Below, one piece after another: positions 44,083 to 52,541 of a DNA stretch of 64,000 nucleotides (positions within the stretch are counted from its first letter, which is position 1; each line of letters starts with the position of its first letter). The DNA comes from JB111 sp052093225 (GTDB lineage: Bacteria; Actinomycetota; Actinomycetes; Actinomycetales; Actinomycetaceae). The translations under genes and the position numbers were made by a program. Where the stretch lies: the NCBI GenBank assembly GCA_052093225.1, contig JBQDDG010000008.1:1-64000 (forward strand), in the 5' to 3' direction. The notes below the pieces were generated by a model. That model did no database searches, was not told where the DNA came from, and saw nothing but the letters and a program-made list of their open reading frames with translations.

Positions 44083-45261
44083 ATGGGGACTCAGTACCCG
44101 GACAGCGACCTCTACCGCTACGCCGACCTGCTCACCGACGTCGAGCGAGGCGAGCTCCTGCGGCTGCGCGAGGTGATGACCGAGCACGTCCCGGCCGAGG
44201 TGATCAACGACCACTGGGACCGCGCGGACTTCCCCCTGGCCGTCGTCGAGCCGCTCGCTGCGGGCGGGTTCATCGAGCCGGCCGCGTTCGACGGAGCCCC
44301 GCCGCGCTGGCTCTTCCAGGGGTTCCGGTCCTTCGAGCTCGCCCGGCACGACGCCTCCCTGGCCACCTGGTACAACGGCCAGGCCGCGCTGTTCCTCACG
44401 AACATCGACGTCGGCGGCTCGCCCGAGCAGGTGGCCCGCTGGCGGCCCAGCGTCGTCGACTTCTCCGCCCGCGGCGTCTTCGCCATGACGGAGCCGGAGC
44501 ACGGGTCCGACGTCGCCGGCGGGCTGGCGACCACCTGCCGCCGCGACGGCGACCACTGGGTCCTCGACGGGACCAAACGGTGGATCGGGTCCGCCGCGTA
44601 CGCCGACCACCTGGGCGTCGTCGCCCGCGAGCCCGACCGCGGTCCGGTCCGGATGTTCGTGGTGCCCGCGGACGCCGACGGGGTGCGCCTGACGACCATC
44701 GAACGGAAGACCTCGATGCGGATGGTCACCAACTCGGTGATCGACCTCGACTCCGTGCGGGTGCCCGACGAGCTGCGGCTCGCCCGGGTCGAGTCCTTCG
44801 CCGACGTCGGGGCGATGCTGCGCCGCATGCGGATGACCGTCGCCTGGCACGCCACGGGGGTGCAGGCCGGCGCCTTCGAGGCCGCCCGGCGCTACGTGCT
44901 GGCGCGCGAGCAGTTCGGGCGTCCGGTCGGCGGGTTCCAGCTCGTCCAGGAGAAGCTGGCGCGGATGCTCGGCAACCTCACGAGCTCGCTCGGCCTCGCG
45001 GTGCGGCTCTCGCAGCGCCAGGACGAGGGGATCTTCGACGAGGTCGAGTCCTCGCTCGCCAAGCGGCAGACCTGCCTGCACATGCGCGAGACCGTGGCGC
45101 TCGCGCGCGAGGTGTGCGGGGGCAACGGCATCACGCTGGACACCGACGTGGCGCGCTTCCACGCCGACGCCGAGGCCATCTACACCTACGAGGGCACCGA
45201 CGACATCAACGCTCTCGTCGTCGGCCGCGCGATCACCGGGCTCAGCGCCTTCACGCGCTGA
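44083..45261 (+). CDS. acyl-CoA dehydrogenase, glutaryl-CoA dehydrogenase-like
   Basis: A 392-residue flavoenzyme. It has FAMTEPEHGSD (FAD/substrate motif), WIGSAAYADHLGVVAR, REQFGRPVGGFQLVQEKLA and IYTYEGTDDINALVVGRAITG, in which the Glu of YEGT is the catalytic base of glutaryl-CoA dehydrogenases. Glutaryl-CoA oxidation or a related branched acyl-CoA is likely. AAAGGCCAGGGACG precedes ATG 44083. It follows gltA by 67 bases and may be co-transcribed. Confidence 0.88.
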   Translation: MGTQYPDSDLYRYADLLTDVERGELLRLREVMTEHVPAEVINDHWDRADFPLAVVEPLAAGGFIEPAAFDGAPPRWLFQGFRSFELARHDASLATWYNGQAALFLTNIDVGGSPEQVARWRPSVVDFSARGVFAMTEPEHGSDVAGGLATTCRRDGDHWVLDGTKRWIGSAAYADHLGVVAREPDRGPVRMFVVPADADGVRLTTIERKTSMRMVTNSVIDLDSVRVPDELRLARVESFADVGAMLRRMRMTVAWHATGVQAGAFEAARRYVLAREQFGRPVGGFQLVQEKLARMLGNLTSSLGLAVRLSQRQDEGIFDEVESSLAKRQTCLHMRETVALAREVCGGNGITLDTDVARFHADAEAIYTYEGTDDINALVVGRAITGLSAFTR

Positions 45262-45274
45262 CCACCGCCTCGCC

Positions 45275-45333
45275 GTCGAGACTGCGGTCGGGGCTCGTCG
45301 AGACTGCGGTTCGTCAACGTCGAGACTGCGGTT
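45275..45333. repeat. dispersed intergenic repeat, copies 2-4
   Basis: GTCGAGACTGCGGTC at 45275-45289, GTCGAGACTGCGGTT at 45297-45311 and again at 45319-45333; a decayed fourth follows near 45350. They are spaced 22 bases apart, right after the acyl-CoA dehydrogenase gene. Confidence 0.75.
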
Positions 45334-45422
45334 CGTCGCCACCGGGACGGACCGCGGTTCGGCACCGTCGGGGCCGCTGGTCGGCACGGACGGGACGGCG
45401 TCGTCGGCGCCACGACCGGGTC

Positions 45423-45457
45423 CCCCTCACGCGCGAACAGCCGCCGCGCGCGAGGGG
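45423..45457. terminator. hairpin between convergent genes
   Basis: CCCCTC-a-CGCGCG pairs with CGCGCG-c-GAGGGG (12 pairs, one mismatch) around a 9-nt loop. It can end both the dehydrogenase and the desaturase transcripts. Confidence 0.65.
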
Positions 45458-45464
45458 CCAGGTC

Positions 45465-46574
45465 TCAGGCCGTGCGCATCTGCCCGGCGAGCGGGCACGC
45501 CCACACGTCCGCGCCACCGCGCCCCACCTTGTGGATGTGCGCGGTCACGGCCCGGTAGGACTGGAAGAGCGTGGTCTCGGTGTACTTCACGCCGAGGCTC
45601 CGGCAGTGCTCGCGCACCATCGGGGCGACCTTGCGCAGGTTCGGGCGCGCCATCGACGGGAACAGGTGGTGCTCGACCTGGAAGTTGAGCCCGCCCATGA
45701 AGGTGTCGACCCACCTCCCGCCGGAGATGTTGCGGCTCATCAGCACCTGACGCTGGAGGAAGTCGACCTTCATCCCGCGGGGCACGAGCGGCATCCCGAC
45801 GTGGTTCGGCGCGAACGAGAGCCCGAGGTAGGCGCCGAACAGCGCCATCTGGATCCCGATGAACGCCGCGGCCTTCCCGGGCGGCAGGATGAGCAGGACG
45901 ATCGCGACGTAGCCGCCGAGACGGAGCGCGATGAACGCGGCCTCGACCCACCGGTGCTCGATCTTCTGCCGCGAGAACAGCCGGGCGATGCCCTGGACGT
46001 GGAGGCTGAGGCCCTCGAAGGCCAGCAGCGGGAAGAACGTGTAGGCCTGGACGTTGGCGAACCACCGGCCGAGCCGGGTCCTGCGGGTCTGCAGCGCCTC
46101 GTTGGTCCAGATGACCGGACCGGGATCGATGTCCGGGTCCTTGCCGAGCGTGTTCGGCGCGGAGTGGTGCTTGTTGTGCTTCTTGTTCCACCAGCCGTGG
46201 CCCATGCCGGTGACGAGGTTGATCATCACCAGCGAGGCCCAGGTGTTCCATCGTCCGGAGCGGAAGATCTGGCGGTGGGCGGCGTCGTGGCCCATGAACG
46301 CGGTCTGCGTCATCAGCAGGCCGAGCGCCGCGGCGATCCCCATCTGCCACCAGGAGTTCCCGATGAAGACGAAGGCGACGACGAGCCCGGCGCCGAGCGC
46401 CATGAGGATCGCGAACTTGGTCCAGTAGTAGCCGTAGGCGCGCTGCATGAGGCCGGCGTCCTTCACGGACTTCGTCAGCGTGGTGAAGGAGCTGACGTAC
46501 TTCTCACCGGCTGTGCCGCGGGCTGGGCGCGCGCCGGGGGTCTGGGGGGAGGGGGCGAGGTCGGTCACCGTCAA
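45465..46574 (-). CDS. front-end type fatty acid desaturase
   Basis: A 369-residue membrane di-iron enzyme that adds double bonds to acyl chains. The three His boxes are GHDAAHRQIF, HNKHHSAP and QVEHHLFP; the Gln in the third is the mark of front-end or linoleoyl-CoA desaturases, here without a cytochrome b5 domain. Four TM helices are seen. A TTG start at 46574, with GGAAG 10 nt upstream, gives the normal N-terminus; GTG 46568 is the alternative. Confidence 0.9.
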   Translation of the reverse strand: MTVTDLAPSPQTPGARPARGTAGEKYVSSFTTLTKSVKDAGLMQRAYGYYWTKFAILMALGAGLVVAFVFIGNSWWQMGIAAALGLLMTQTAFMGHDAAHRQIFRSGRWNTWASLVMINLVTGMGHGWWNKKHNKHHSAPNTLGKDPDIDPGPVIWTNEALQTRRTRLGRWFANVQAYTFFPLLAFEGLSLHVQGIARLFSRQKIEHRWVEAAFIALRLGGYVAIVLLILPPGKAAAFIGIQMALFGAYLGLSFAPNHVGMPLVPRGMKVDFLQRQVLMSRNISGGRWVDTFMGGLNFQVEHHLFPSMARPNLRKVAPMVREHCRSLGVKYTETTLFQSYRAVTAHIHKVGRGGADVWACPLAGQMRTA

Positions 46575-46707
46575 GGCGTGGCCTACTTCCGGGTGGATCA
46601 GAACGAAGCAGATGCCCCGGTCCCCGGCCACGTTACGCGGTCCGGGTGGCTCCCGCCCATCGGTCCGCGAAAATGAGTGGCGCGCGACAGCCCGAACAGG
46701 GCACGGC

Positions 46708-47664
46708 TCAGCCGACGGCGACCTGCCCGGGCTCGAGGCTCGCCGCGGCGTCCACGACGGCCTGCTCGACCGCGGTGAGCTCCCCCGCGCCGTCGAGCGC
46801 GATCCACGCCGAGTCGTTGCCGGCGGAGCGGAGCCAGACCTGCCCGTCGGTGGCCACGGCGACGGCGTCGGTCCCGCTCGCGGTGGCAACCGCCCAGTGG
46901 GCCACGCCCCACCCGGCGGACACCCCGCCGTCGTCCCCGGTGGCCCCGTCCGGGAGGCCGCGCGCGTCGAGCAGGAGCGCGCCGGCACCGAGCTCCTCAG
47001 GGTCGAGCCCGAGGTCCCGGCGGGCGAGGTCCGCGACCGTGCCCGTGGCGAAGGACGTCGTCGCCTCCTCGGCGCCGTCGGGCAGGGAGAGGCGGCAGGT
47101 GAGGCCGCCCTCGACCTGACCGGTGAGGTTCGCCGCGAACGCGCGCGCCATCGTCTCGTGCTGCGCGTAGGCCTCCGGGTAGCCGGAGCGCTGGACGGTC
47201 TGGGCGGCGTCGTTGATCGACATCCGCTCCCAGCCGTCGACCTCGACGAGCGCGTCGTAGAAGCGCCCGGTGGCGTAGACGGGGTCCATGATCTGCTCGA
47301 CCTCGCCCCAGCCCTGGGAGGTGCGTTGCTGGAAGAGCCCCACGGAGTCGCGGTCCCCGTAGTCGATGTTGCGCAGCTTCGACTCCTGCATGGCGGTGGA
47401 GATCGCCACCGTCGTCGCGCGGATCGGCAGGTCGCGCTGCTCGGCGAGACCCACCATGAGCGCGGCGTTCGCGGCCTGGTCGCCGTCGAGGGTGGCCTGC
47501 AGCGTCCCGCCGGCGTCGGCGTGGCACGTCCCCGACGCGGGGGAGCGCACGACGAACGTCAGCACCGCCACGACGCCGCCGATCGCCACGGCGAGGATGA
47601 TCGCGACGACGGCGAGGCCGCCGAGGCAGGACAGGCCCGACCGGCGTGGGGCGGCCTCGTTCAT
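46708..47664 (-). CDS. membrane-anchored exported protein with a lysozyme-like segment
   Basis: A 318-residue protein with one N-terminal TM (LGGLAVVAIILAVAIGGVVAVLTFVV). The exported part has AISTAMQESKLRNIDYGDRDSVGLFQQRTSQGWGEVEQIMDPVYATGRFYDAL, which resembles the catalytic-helix region of transglycosylase-like folds and recurs in many actinobacterial exported proteins of unknown role. The C-terminal 130 residues are not recognised. It may act on the cell wall; this is inferred. GTG or ATG choice: ATG 47664. Confidence 0.7.
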   Translation of the reverse strand: MNEAAPRRSGLSCLGGLAVVAIILAVAIGGVVAVLTFVVRSPASGTCHADAGGTLQATLDGDQAANAALMVGLAEQRDLPIRATTVAISTAMQESKLRNIDYGDRDSVGLFQQRTSQGWGEVEQIMDPVYATGRFYDALVEVDGWERMSINDAAQTVQRSGYPEAYAQHETMARAFAANLTGQVEGGLTCRLSLPDGAEEATTSFATGTVADLARRDLGLDPEELGAGALLLDARGLPDGATGDDGGVSAGWGVAHWAVATASGTDAVAVATDGQVWLRSAGNDSAWIALDGAGELTAVEQAVVDAAASLEPGQVAVG

Positions 47665-47745
47665 CGGACCGCGCGGGTCACGGGAGCCGGGTCCCGCGGG
47701 CGCGCGACAGGAGCCGGGTCACGCCGCCGCGCGGCGCGCGCCTCG

Positions 47746-48678
47746 TCACGCGTGCAGCGCGGCGTTGAGGGTGACGCCGTGCCCCTCGCGGGCGAGGACC
47801 TGCACGGAGCCGGTGACCGAGTGCCGGCGGAAGAGCAGGCCGGGCACGCCGGAGAGCTCACGCGCGGCGAGCACCTTCTCCTCGGGCAGGACCGTGACCT
47901 TCGTGCCCGCCGTGACGTAGAGCCCCGCCTCGACGACGCAGTCGTCCCCGAGCGAGATCCCGATGCCGGCGTTCGCGCCGACGAGGCAGCGCTCGCCGAT
48001 CGTCACCTGCTCGGTGCCGCCGCCCGAGAGCGTGCCCATGACCGAGGCGCCACCGCCGACGTCGGAGCCGTCGCCGACGACGACGCCCTGCGAGACGCGG
48101 CCCTCGACCATGGAGCGGCCCAGCGTGCCGGCGTTGAAGTTGACGAAGCCCTCGTGCATGACGGTCGTGCCCTCGGCGAGGTGGGCGCCGAGGCGGACGC
48201 GGTCGGCGTCCCCGATGCGCACGCCGGACGGGACGACGAAGTCGACCATCCGCGGGAACTTGTCGACGAGCTGCACGACGACGTACTGACCGGCCGCGGC
48301 GGCGCGCACCCGGACGGCGGGCAGGTCCGCCGGCAGGACGGCGCCGAGGTTCGTCCAGGCCACGATCGACAGCACGCCGAAGAGCCCGTCGAGGTTGATC
48401 GAGCGCGGGGCGACGAGCCGGTGGGAGAGCAGGTGGAGACGCAGGTAGGCGTCGGCGGCGTCGGCCGGGGCGGCGTCGAGGTCGATCGAGGTGGTGACGA
48501 CCTCGGTGACGACGCCGCGCACCTCGTCCGTGCGCGCGCCGGCGGCGAGCTCCGCGAGGGCCTCGGTGTCGGGCCCCGCGGGGGGCTCGCCGAGGGCGGG
48601 GGCGGGGTACCAGACGTCGAGCGTCTCGCCGGATGCGGTGCGGGTGGCCAGGCCGTGGCCCCAGGCGGGAGAAGTCAT
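47746..48678 (-). CDS. dapD: tetrahydrodipicolinate N-succinyltransferase
   Basis: A 310-residue left-handed beta-helix acyltransferase, the long actinobacterial form, that makes N-succinyl-2-amino-6-ketopimelate from succinyl-CoA. Hexapeptide repeats include GVRIGDADRVRLGAHLAEGTTVMHEGFVNFNAGTLG and CLVGANAGIGISLGDDCVVEAG. With dapC 6 kb away it covers two steps of the succinylase branch of lysine synthesis. TACCCT ends 6 nt before ATG 48678, so the start is well supported. Confidence 0.94.
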   Translation of the reverse strand: MTSPAWGHGLATRTASGETLDVWYPAPALGEPPAGPDTEALAELAAGARTDEVRGVVTEVVTTSIDLDAAPADAADAYLRLHLLSHRLVAPRSINLDGLFGVLSIVAWTNLGAVLPADLPAVRVRAAAAGQYVVVQLVDKFPRMVDFVVPSGVRIGDADRVRLGAHLAEGTTVMHEGFVNFNAGTLGRSMVEGRVSQGVVVGDGSDVGGGASVMGTLSGGGTEQVTIGERCLVGANAGIGISLGDDCVVEAGLYVTAGTKVTVLPEEKVLAARELSGVPGLLFRRHSVTGSVQVLAREGHGVTLNAALHA

Positions 48679-48684
48679 GGCCCC

Positions 48685-48690
48685 AGGGTA
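48685..48690 (-). promoter_or_regulatory. -10 box of dapD, leaderless
   Basis: On the minus strand TACCCT ends 6 nt before the ATG at 48678; no ribosome site is present. Confidence 0.55.
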
Positions 48691-48737
48691 GTTCGCGGCG
48701 CCGACGCGCGGACGGCGCGTTCGTGTGGCAGGCGTCG

Positions 48738-49673
48738 CTACGGCGTCGGTCGGACGGACCGCGGCCCGACGACGACCGCCCCCGCCGCCTCGCAGCGCCG
48801 CGCGAGCTCACGGTCCGCCGTCGCCACGACCACGCGCACGAAGCCCGGAGCCGGCGCGGACGGCACGCCGCCGGCCAGGTCGGTGACGAGCCGGACGATC
48901 TCGTCGTCCCCCTCGCCGGGCGCCTCGTGCACCGTGACCGCGCCGGTGGAGGCGACGCCGCGCGCCCGCCCCTCGGTGACGAGGTGCACCTCGGGGTACC
49001 ACCGGTCCCCGGGCAGGGCGACGTCGTCGGCCGGGAGACCGCCCGTCGCCACCCGGGCGAGGGAGTCGCGCAGGCGCTCCGTGGCGGCGGTGCGGTCGCG
49101 CCACCACCCGTCGGGGACCGAGCCGACGACGTTCGCGGAGTCGACGACGAGCACCACCCGCCCGAGCATCGCGGACAGCTCCTCCAGCGAGTCGGCGAAC
49201 GCCGGCAGGAGCGGCAGGCCGCCGGGACGCAGCTCGGCCGGGCGCGCCCAGCGGACCTCGACGGACTCGGCGTCGGTCGCACCGACGCTCGCCTCCTCGG
49301 CCGCCCGGGCGATCACCGTCGTGTAGGACCAGTCGGGGTGGCGCAGCACGCGCGTGGCGTGGACGGCGAGGTGCCCCGCCTCGATGCCGGACTCCTCGTG
49401 GGCCTCGCGCAGGGCGCCGGTCAGGGCCGTCTCACCGTCGGCGATCGCGCCGCCGGGGACGCCCCAGGTGTCGCCGTGGTGCGACCACGCGGCGCGGTGC
49501 TGGAGGGCGATCTCGACCTCGCCGTCGGTGACCCGCCAGGCGAGCAGGCCCGCCGCGCCGTTGAGCCCCCAGTGCCGCGCGCCGCACGCGCACTCGACCC
49601 AGCCGTCGCCGGGCAGGAGTCGTGGCCGCCTCCCCGGGGGCGGGGTGGGGGACGGGCGGCCGGTGCCGGTCAC
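48738..49673 (-). CDS. Nudix hydrolase fused to a NYN/PIN-like domain
   Basis: A 311-residue two-domain protein. Residues about 30-165 are a Nudix domain with a full Nudix box (GGAIADGETALTGALREAHE + ESGI) after a small zinc-like CACGARHWG opening. Residues about 170-311 look like a NYN/PIN nuclease: RVVLVVDSANVVGSVPDGWW (first Asp strand) and VRVVVATADRELARRC (second Asp strand). The pairing suggests nucleotide or RNA-end clearance. GTG 49673 overlaps the carboxylase stop (GTGA), so it is coupled to it. Confidence 0.75.
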   Translation of the reverse strand: MTGTGRPSPTPPPGRRPRLLPGDGWVECACGARHWGLNGAAGLLAWRVTDGEVEIALQHRAAWSHHGDTWGVPGGAIADGETALTGALREAHEESGIEAGHLAVHATRVLRHPDWSYTTVIARAAEEASVGATDAESVEVRWARPAELRPGGLPLLPAFADSLEELSAMLGRVVLVVDSANVVGSVPDGWWRDRTAATERLRDSLARVATGGLPADDVALPGDRWYPEVHLVTEGRARGVASTGAVTVHEAPGEGDDEIVRLVTDLAGGVPSAPAPGFVRVVVATADRELARRCEAAGAVVVGPRSVRPTP

Positions 49674-51526
49674 GTCGCGGGCGGCAGCGGGACGTCGGCG
49701 GGCTCGGTCTCGACGTCGACGATCTGGCAGATCACCGTCCCGGACGAGACGGTGGTGCCGGGGGCCGACGTCAGGCCGGTGACGCGGCCGGCCCGATGGG
49801 CGGCCAGCGGCTGCTCCATCTTCATCGCCTCGAGGACGACGACGGTCTGGCCCGCCTCGACGACGTCGCCCTCCTCGACCGCGTACTTGACGATCGTGCC
49901 CTGCATCGGTGCGCTCAGAGAGGTGCCGCTGCCGCCACCGTTGCCGCGGGCGCCGCCGGAGCGACGCAGCGACCGGCGCACCGGGCCGCGGCCGAACCGC
50001 TTCTGCGAGATGCCGAGCCCGGCGGGGATGACGACCTCGAGGCGCTTGCCGCCGACCTCGACGACGACGCGTTCGGTCGCCGCCGGCTCCGGGGTGGGCT
50101 CGTCCGGGGGCGCGGCCGCGGGGCGGGTGCTCGGCAGGCCGGTGAGCTGCTCGGCGTAGTCGTTCTCGATCCAGGTGGTGTGGACGCGGAAGGACTCCCC
50201 ACCCTCGGCCGCGACGAAGTCCGGCTGCTCGAGAACGGACGCGTGGAAGGGGAGGACCGTGGGGACGCCGACCACCCGCGTCTCGCGCAGCGCGCGGCGG
50301 GCGCGCTCGATCGCCTGGCGGCGCGTGGCACCGGTGACGATGATCTTGGCGAGCATCGAGTCGAAGGCGCCGGAGATCTCGTCGCCCGCCACCACGCCGG
50401 AGTCCACGCGCACGCCGGGGCCCGCCGGCCAGGCGAGCTCCGTGACGGTGCCGGGCGCGGGCATGAAGCCGGACGCGGGGTCCTCGCCGTTGATGCGCAG
50501 CTCGATCGAGTGGCCGCGCAGGGGGACCTCCGTGTAGCCGAGGGGCTCCCCGGCGGCGAGGCGGAGCTGCTCGCGCACGAGGTCGATCCCGCTGATCTCC
50601 TCGGTGACGGGGTGCTCGACCTGGAGGCGCGTGTTGACCTCGAGGAAGGAGATCGTGCCGTCGACGCCGAGCAGGAACTCGCAGGTGCCCGCGCCCACGT
50701 AGCCGGCGGCCTTGAGGATCGCCGTCGAGGCCTCGACGAGCCGGGCGTGCTGGTCCTCGGAGAGGAACGGGGCGGGCGCCTCCTCGACGAGCTTCTGGTG
50801 CCGACGCTGCAGCGAGCAGTCGCGGGTGGAGACCACCACCACGTCGCCGTGCGTGTCCGCGAGGCACTGGGTCTCGATGTGGCGGGGGCGGTCGAGGAAC
50901 CGCTCGACGAAGCACTCGCCGCGACCGAACGCCGCGAGCGCCTCGCGCACCGCGGACTCGTACTGGTCGACGACCTCGGACTCGCTGCGGGCCACGCGCA
51001 GGCCGCGTCCGCCACCGCCGAAGGCCGCCTTGATGGCCACGGGGTAGCCGTGCTCGGCGGCGAAGGCCGCCACCTCGTCGGCGCCGGTGACCGGGTCCTT
51101 CGTGCCGGGCACGAGCGGGGCCCCGACGGACTGGGCGATCCGGCGGGCCGTCACCTTGTCCCCGAGCGACTCGATGGCGGCCGGCGGCGGGCCGATCCAC
51201 AGGACCCCGGCGTCGGTGACCGCGCGGGCGAACTCGGCGTCCTCGGACAGGAACCCGTAGCCGGGGTGGAGCGCGTCGGCGCCCGAGCGGCGGGCGGCGT
51301 CGAGGACCTTGGCGGTGTCGAGGTAGGTCTCGGCGGCGCGGGTGCCGGCGAGCGCGTAGGCCTCGTCGGCGAGCGTGACGTGCTGGGACTCGCGGTCCTG
51401 GTCGGCGTAGACGGCGACGGTGGCGATCCCCGCGTCGCGGCAGGCGCGGATCACCCGGACGGCGATCTCGCCGCGGTTGGCCACGAGCACCTTGCGCGGC
51501 AGCGGGTAGGAGCCCTCGTTCGCCAT
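49670..51526 (-). CDS. accA3: acyl-CoA carboxylase alpha subunit (biotin carboxylase + BCCP)
   Basis: A 618-residue protein. Biotin carboxylase: KVLVANRGEIAVRVIRACRD, the ATP-grasp loop AFGGGGRGLRV, EVNTRLQVEHPVTE and the closing RVDSGV. The C-terminal biotinyl domain has VVVLEAMKMEQPL with the biotin Lys. It carboxylates biotin for acetyl- or propionyl-CoA carboxylase with the AccD subunit at 57.6-59.2 kb. GAGGAGAGG precedes the ATG at 51526. The name follows actinobacterial use; exact substrate range is unknown. Confidence 0.94.
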   Translation of the reverse strand: MANEGSYPLPRKVLVANRGEIAVRVIRACRDAGIATVAVYADQDRESQHVTLADEAYALAGTRAAETYLDTAKVLDAARRSGADALHPGYGFLSEDAEFARAVTDAGVLWIGPPPAAIESLGDKVTARRIAQSVGAPLVPGTKDPVTGADEVAAFAAEHGYPVAIKAAFGGGGRGLRVARSESEVVDQYESAVREALAAFGRGECFVERFLDRPRHIETQCLADTHGDVVVVSTRDCSLQRRHQKLVEEAPAPFLSEDQHARLVEASTAILKAAGYVGAGTCEFLLGVDGTISFLEVNTRLQVEHPVTEEISGIDLVREQLRLAAGEPLGYTEVPLRGHSIELRINGEDPASGFMPAPGTVTELAWPAGPGVRVDSGVVAGDEISGAFDSMLAKIIVTGATRRQAIERARRALRETRVVGVPTVLPFHASVLEQPDFVAAEGGESFRVHTTWIENDYAEQLTGLPSTRPAAAPPDEPTPEPAATERVVVEVGGKRLEVVIPAGLGISQKRFGRGPVRRSLRRSGGARGNGGGSGTSLSAPMQGTIVKYAVEEGDVVEAGQTVVVLEAMKMEQPLAAHRAGRVTGLTSAPGTTVSSGTVICQIVDVETEPADVPLPPAT

Positions 51527-51651
51527 GCCTCTCCTCGCGTCGGGTGCGCGGACGCCGGTGTGCGCGCGCGTTGCCCCGCTACGGTAGCCGCACGGCCCGC
51601 CGGGACCCAACGAGCCGTGCTGTGACGTTGTGCGCGGCGGGCGCGTGGCGT

Positions 51652-52446
51652 TCAGTGCCAGAGGTCGGTGACGGCGAGCCCGACCCGGCCGAGCAGGTCG
51701 CGCAGCAGGGGGAGCGAGACGCCGACGACCCCGTGGAAGTCGCCCTCGATGCCGTCGACGAACGGCCCGCCGAGCCCGTCCACCGTGAACCCGCCGGCCA
51801 CCGCGAGCGGCTCGCCGGTCGCCACGTAGGCGTCGATCTCGTCGTCGGTGAGGTCCGCGAACCGGATGAGCGCCGAGGAGACGGCCCCGACGCCGGAGCC
51901 GGCCCCGTGGCCGTCGCCCGCAGGTCCGCCCGTGCCCGCGGGGAGGTCGACGAGCCAGTGCCCCGTGTGCAGGACCCCCGTGCCGCCCCGCATGGCCCGC
52001 CACCGCTGCCGGGCGGTGGCCGCGTCCTCGGGCTTGCCGACGACCTCGACGCCGTCGCCGAGGTCGACCTCGAGCATCGAGTCGCAGCCGAGGACGAGGA
52101 ACCGGTCGCCGTCGGCGGCGTCGCTGCTGGATGCGCCCCCGCGGTCGACCCCGCTCCCGCTGTCGGACCCGCCGTCGGCGTGGCTCTCGGCGTCGCGCCT
52201 GCCGTCGCTCGTGCCGAGGCTGGCCGCGATCGTGGCCGCCACGTCCTCGGCCTTCGCGCACGCGAGCGCAAGGACCTGGTCGACCGGCTCGGGGGCGGGC
52301 TCGCCGGCGTCGGCCGCCGCACGGGCCTGGGCCGCGAGGACCGCGGGCTCGTCCACGTCGGACACGCTGACCTCGTGCACGAGGCCGGCGGCCGAGAGGG
52401 TGGCGGTGCGGGCGGGCGAGGCGGAGGCGAGCACGAGTCGGAGCAC
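51652..52446 (-). CDS. maf: Maf-family nucleotide pyrophosphatase with an insertion
   Basis: A 264-residue house-cleaning NTP pyrophosphatase. It keeps LVLASASPART (first motif), SDVDE, LGCDSML (in place of the usual ADTVV), GKPEDAATAR and GDFHGVVGVSLPLL. A low-complexity insert rich in Gly/Ser/Asp (about residues 78-105) makes it longer than the usual 200. TACCCT ends 6 nt before GTG 52446, so the start is clear. In actinobacteria maf lies between carboxylase genes, as here. Confidence 0.88.
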   Translation of the reverse strand: MLRLVLASASPARTATLSAAGLVHEVSVSDVDEPAVLAAQARAAADAGEPAPEPVDQVLALACAKAEDVAATIAASLGTSDGRRDAESHADGGSDSGSGVDRGGASSSDAADGDRFLVLGCDSMLEVDLGDGVEVVGKPEDAATARQRWRAMRGGTGVLHTGHWLVDLPAGTGGPAGDGHGAGSGVGAVSSALIRFADLTDDEIDAYVATGEPLAVAGGFTVDGLGGPFVDGIEGDFHGVVGVSLPLLRDLLGRVGLAVTDLWH

Positions 52447-52452
52447 CCGCCG

Positions 52453-52458
52453 AGGGTA
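52453..52458 (-). promoter_or_regulatory. -10 box of maf, leaderless
   Basis: On the minus strand TACCCT ends 6 nt before GTG 52446. Confidence 0.5.
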
Positions 52459-52471
52459 GTGGAGGGCGACG

Positions 52472-52530
52472 AACCGCAATCTCGACGCCTCCCCACCGCA
52501 ATCTCGGTGGTTCCCTACCGCAATCTCGAC
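52472..52530. repeat. dispersed intergenic repeat, copies 5-7 (reverse)
   Basis: AACCGCAATCTCGAC at 52472-52486, ACCGCAATCTCGG at 52495-52507 and TACCGCAATCTCGACGG at 52516-52532, about 22 bases apart. They are reverse complements of the repeat at 19.8 and 45.3 kb, between the DUF885 and maf genes. Confidence 0.75.
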
Positions 52531-52541
52531 GGCGAGGGGTG

